Of a stretch of 7,606 nt of DNA, positions 7,211-7,606 are shown in pieces (the first letter of the stretch is position 1; the number at the start of each line of letters is the position of its first letter). Under the pieces are notes generated by a model that searched no databases, had not been told where the DNA came from, and was given only the letters and a program-made list of their open reading frames with translations. The stretch covers positions 1 to 7,606 of the forward strand of contig RPQK01000359.1 of assembly GCA_003819755.1 (NCBI GenBank), in the 5' to 3' direction. This stretch comes from Acidobacteriota bacterium (GTDB taxonomy: Bacteria > Acidobacteriota > UBA6911 > RPQK01). The translations under genes and the position numbers were made by a program.

Positions 7211-7354
7211 CTGGGAGTGCGGCCGTCTCGGCGCCGCTGGGGCAAGGGGCGTCCCCGCCCCTTCCGGGCCTCCCGTATCAGCGACGGTGCCAAAGGCGCG
7301 GTCGGGGCGGGGACGCCCCTCGCCCCAGCGCCGCCGAGACGGCCGCACTCCCAG
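7211..7354. repeat. GC-rich long palindrome, copy 2 (51-bp arms)
   Basis: The arms 7211-7261 and 7304-7354 are reverse complements at 49 of 51 positions around a 42-nt loop. It shares its core with copy 1 at 146-265 but differs at several places, and both arms carry the differences. One imperfect pair becomes a G-U wobble if read as minus-strand RNA, which is the M28 sense; the other is C-C or G-G. It lies between the M28 gene and a possible small minus-strand frame, whose stop it follows by 2 nt. Confidence 0.9.
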
Positions 7355-7356
7355 CG

Positions 7357-7524
7357 TTACTTGAACGAAATCTCAATCTCGAGGGTGGCGGGCTCGCTGT
7401 AGCGGCGATTTGTCTTTCCCACCATCGTCGAAACAACCTGGTCCAATTCGGGGATCGAGGGGCCGGTCACCTGCCTGATCGCCGTTATCTTTTTCTCGGT
7501 GGCGGGCGTCAACTGGTAAGACAC
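7357..7524 (-). CDS. Possible small hypothetical protein (or gene remnant)
   Basis: A 55-codon frame from GTG at 7524 to TAA at 7357-7359, encoding M(V)SYQLTPATEKKITAIRQ and ending SEPATLEIEISFK. GGGAG lies 6 nt before the GTG, which is the main support. The frame runs open only to an in-frame TAG at 7552-7554, and beyond that TAG it is open again to the window edge (ending PTLSMAQ), so this could instead be the tail of a gene broken by a stop. No signal peptide, membrane segment or recognised domain. The composition is protein-like (alternating charged and hydrophobic residues, strand-like C-terminus), but I do not recognise a family. Confidence 0.3.
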   Translation of the reverse strand: MSYQLTPATEKKITAIRQVTGPSIPELDQVVSTMVGKTNRRYSEPATLEIEISFK

Positions 7525-7606
7525 AGTCGTCTCCCATGGCGTCGCATTGATCTACTGTGCCATGGAAAGAGTCGGCTGTGACCTCGACTGAGGAGTCAAA
7601 CCTAAA

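Noticed and set aside
7357..7524. Ribosomal protein L7/L12 C-terminal domain fragment
   Set aside because: Only EKKITAIRQVTG is reminiscent of the L7/L12 helix; the rest of the frame does not follow the domain.
7162..7581. Plus-strand 139-codon frame through the second palindrome
   Set aside because: Its translation is mostly the GC-rich repeat (PSAAETAALP), with no domain or credible start.

Overview
The window is a GC-rich bacterial chromosomal segment with five confident protein genes, one doubtful small frame and an unusual amount of structured repeat DNA in the gaps. The mix of genes suggests a soil or sediment bacterium of the Acidobacteria type: a Tat-exported TldD with a TldE partner, a secreted M28 peptidase with an internal PA-like segment, an orphan STAS protein, and dispersed GC-rich palindromes whose reading frames give 'AGETPALP'-like peptides. 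That placement is inference from general familiarity; there is no rRNA or other marker here to prove it.

Layout. Positions 1-300 hold a large GC-rich palindrome running into the 5' end of a plus-strand gene for a secreted protein with two nitrilase-type carbon-nitrogen hydrolase domains (to 2051); only the first has the full Glu-Lys-Cys triad. A 49-bp-arm inverted repeat built from GCTGAYN heptamers (2070-2178) separates it from the convergent tldD-tldE pair on the minus strand (5063 down to 2194). TldD carries a twin-arginine signal and the HExxxH metal motif; TldE has neither. A 194-bp divergent gap with two hairpins in the tldD leader leads to a plus-strand STAS protein (5258-5596). A short hairpin and a 9-bp tandem repeat (5640-5702) separate it from a convergent minus-strand secreted M28 zinc peptidase (7167 down to 5710). 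Upstream of that lies a second, diverged copy of the GC-rich palindrome (7211-7354), then a possible 55-codon minus-strand frame of unknown function.

How they fit together. Three of the five genes encode exported hydrolases of amide or peptide bonds (nitrilase-like, TldD, M28), which could serve extracytoplasmic peptide or amide turnover, but the changes of strand mean they are not one operon; only tldD-tldE is clearly co-transcribed. I see no CRISPR, phage, transposase or defence genes. The most notable signals are the two palindromes whose arms differ between copies but stay complementary within each copy, the one-active, one-dead tandem nitrilase, and the export asymmetry of the TldD/TldE pair.
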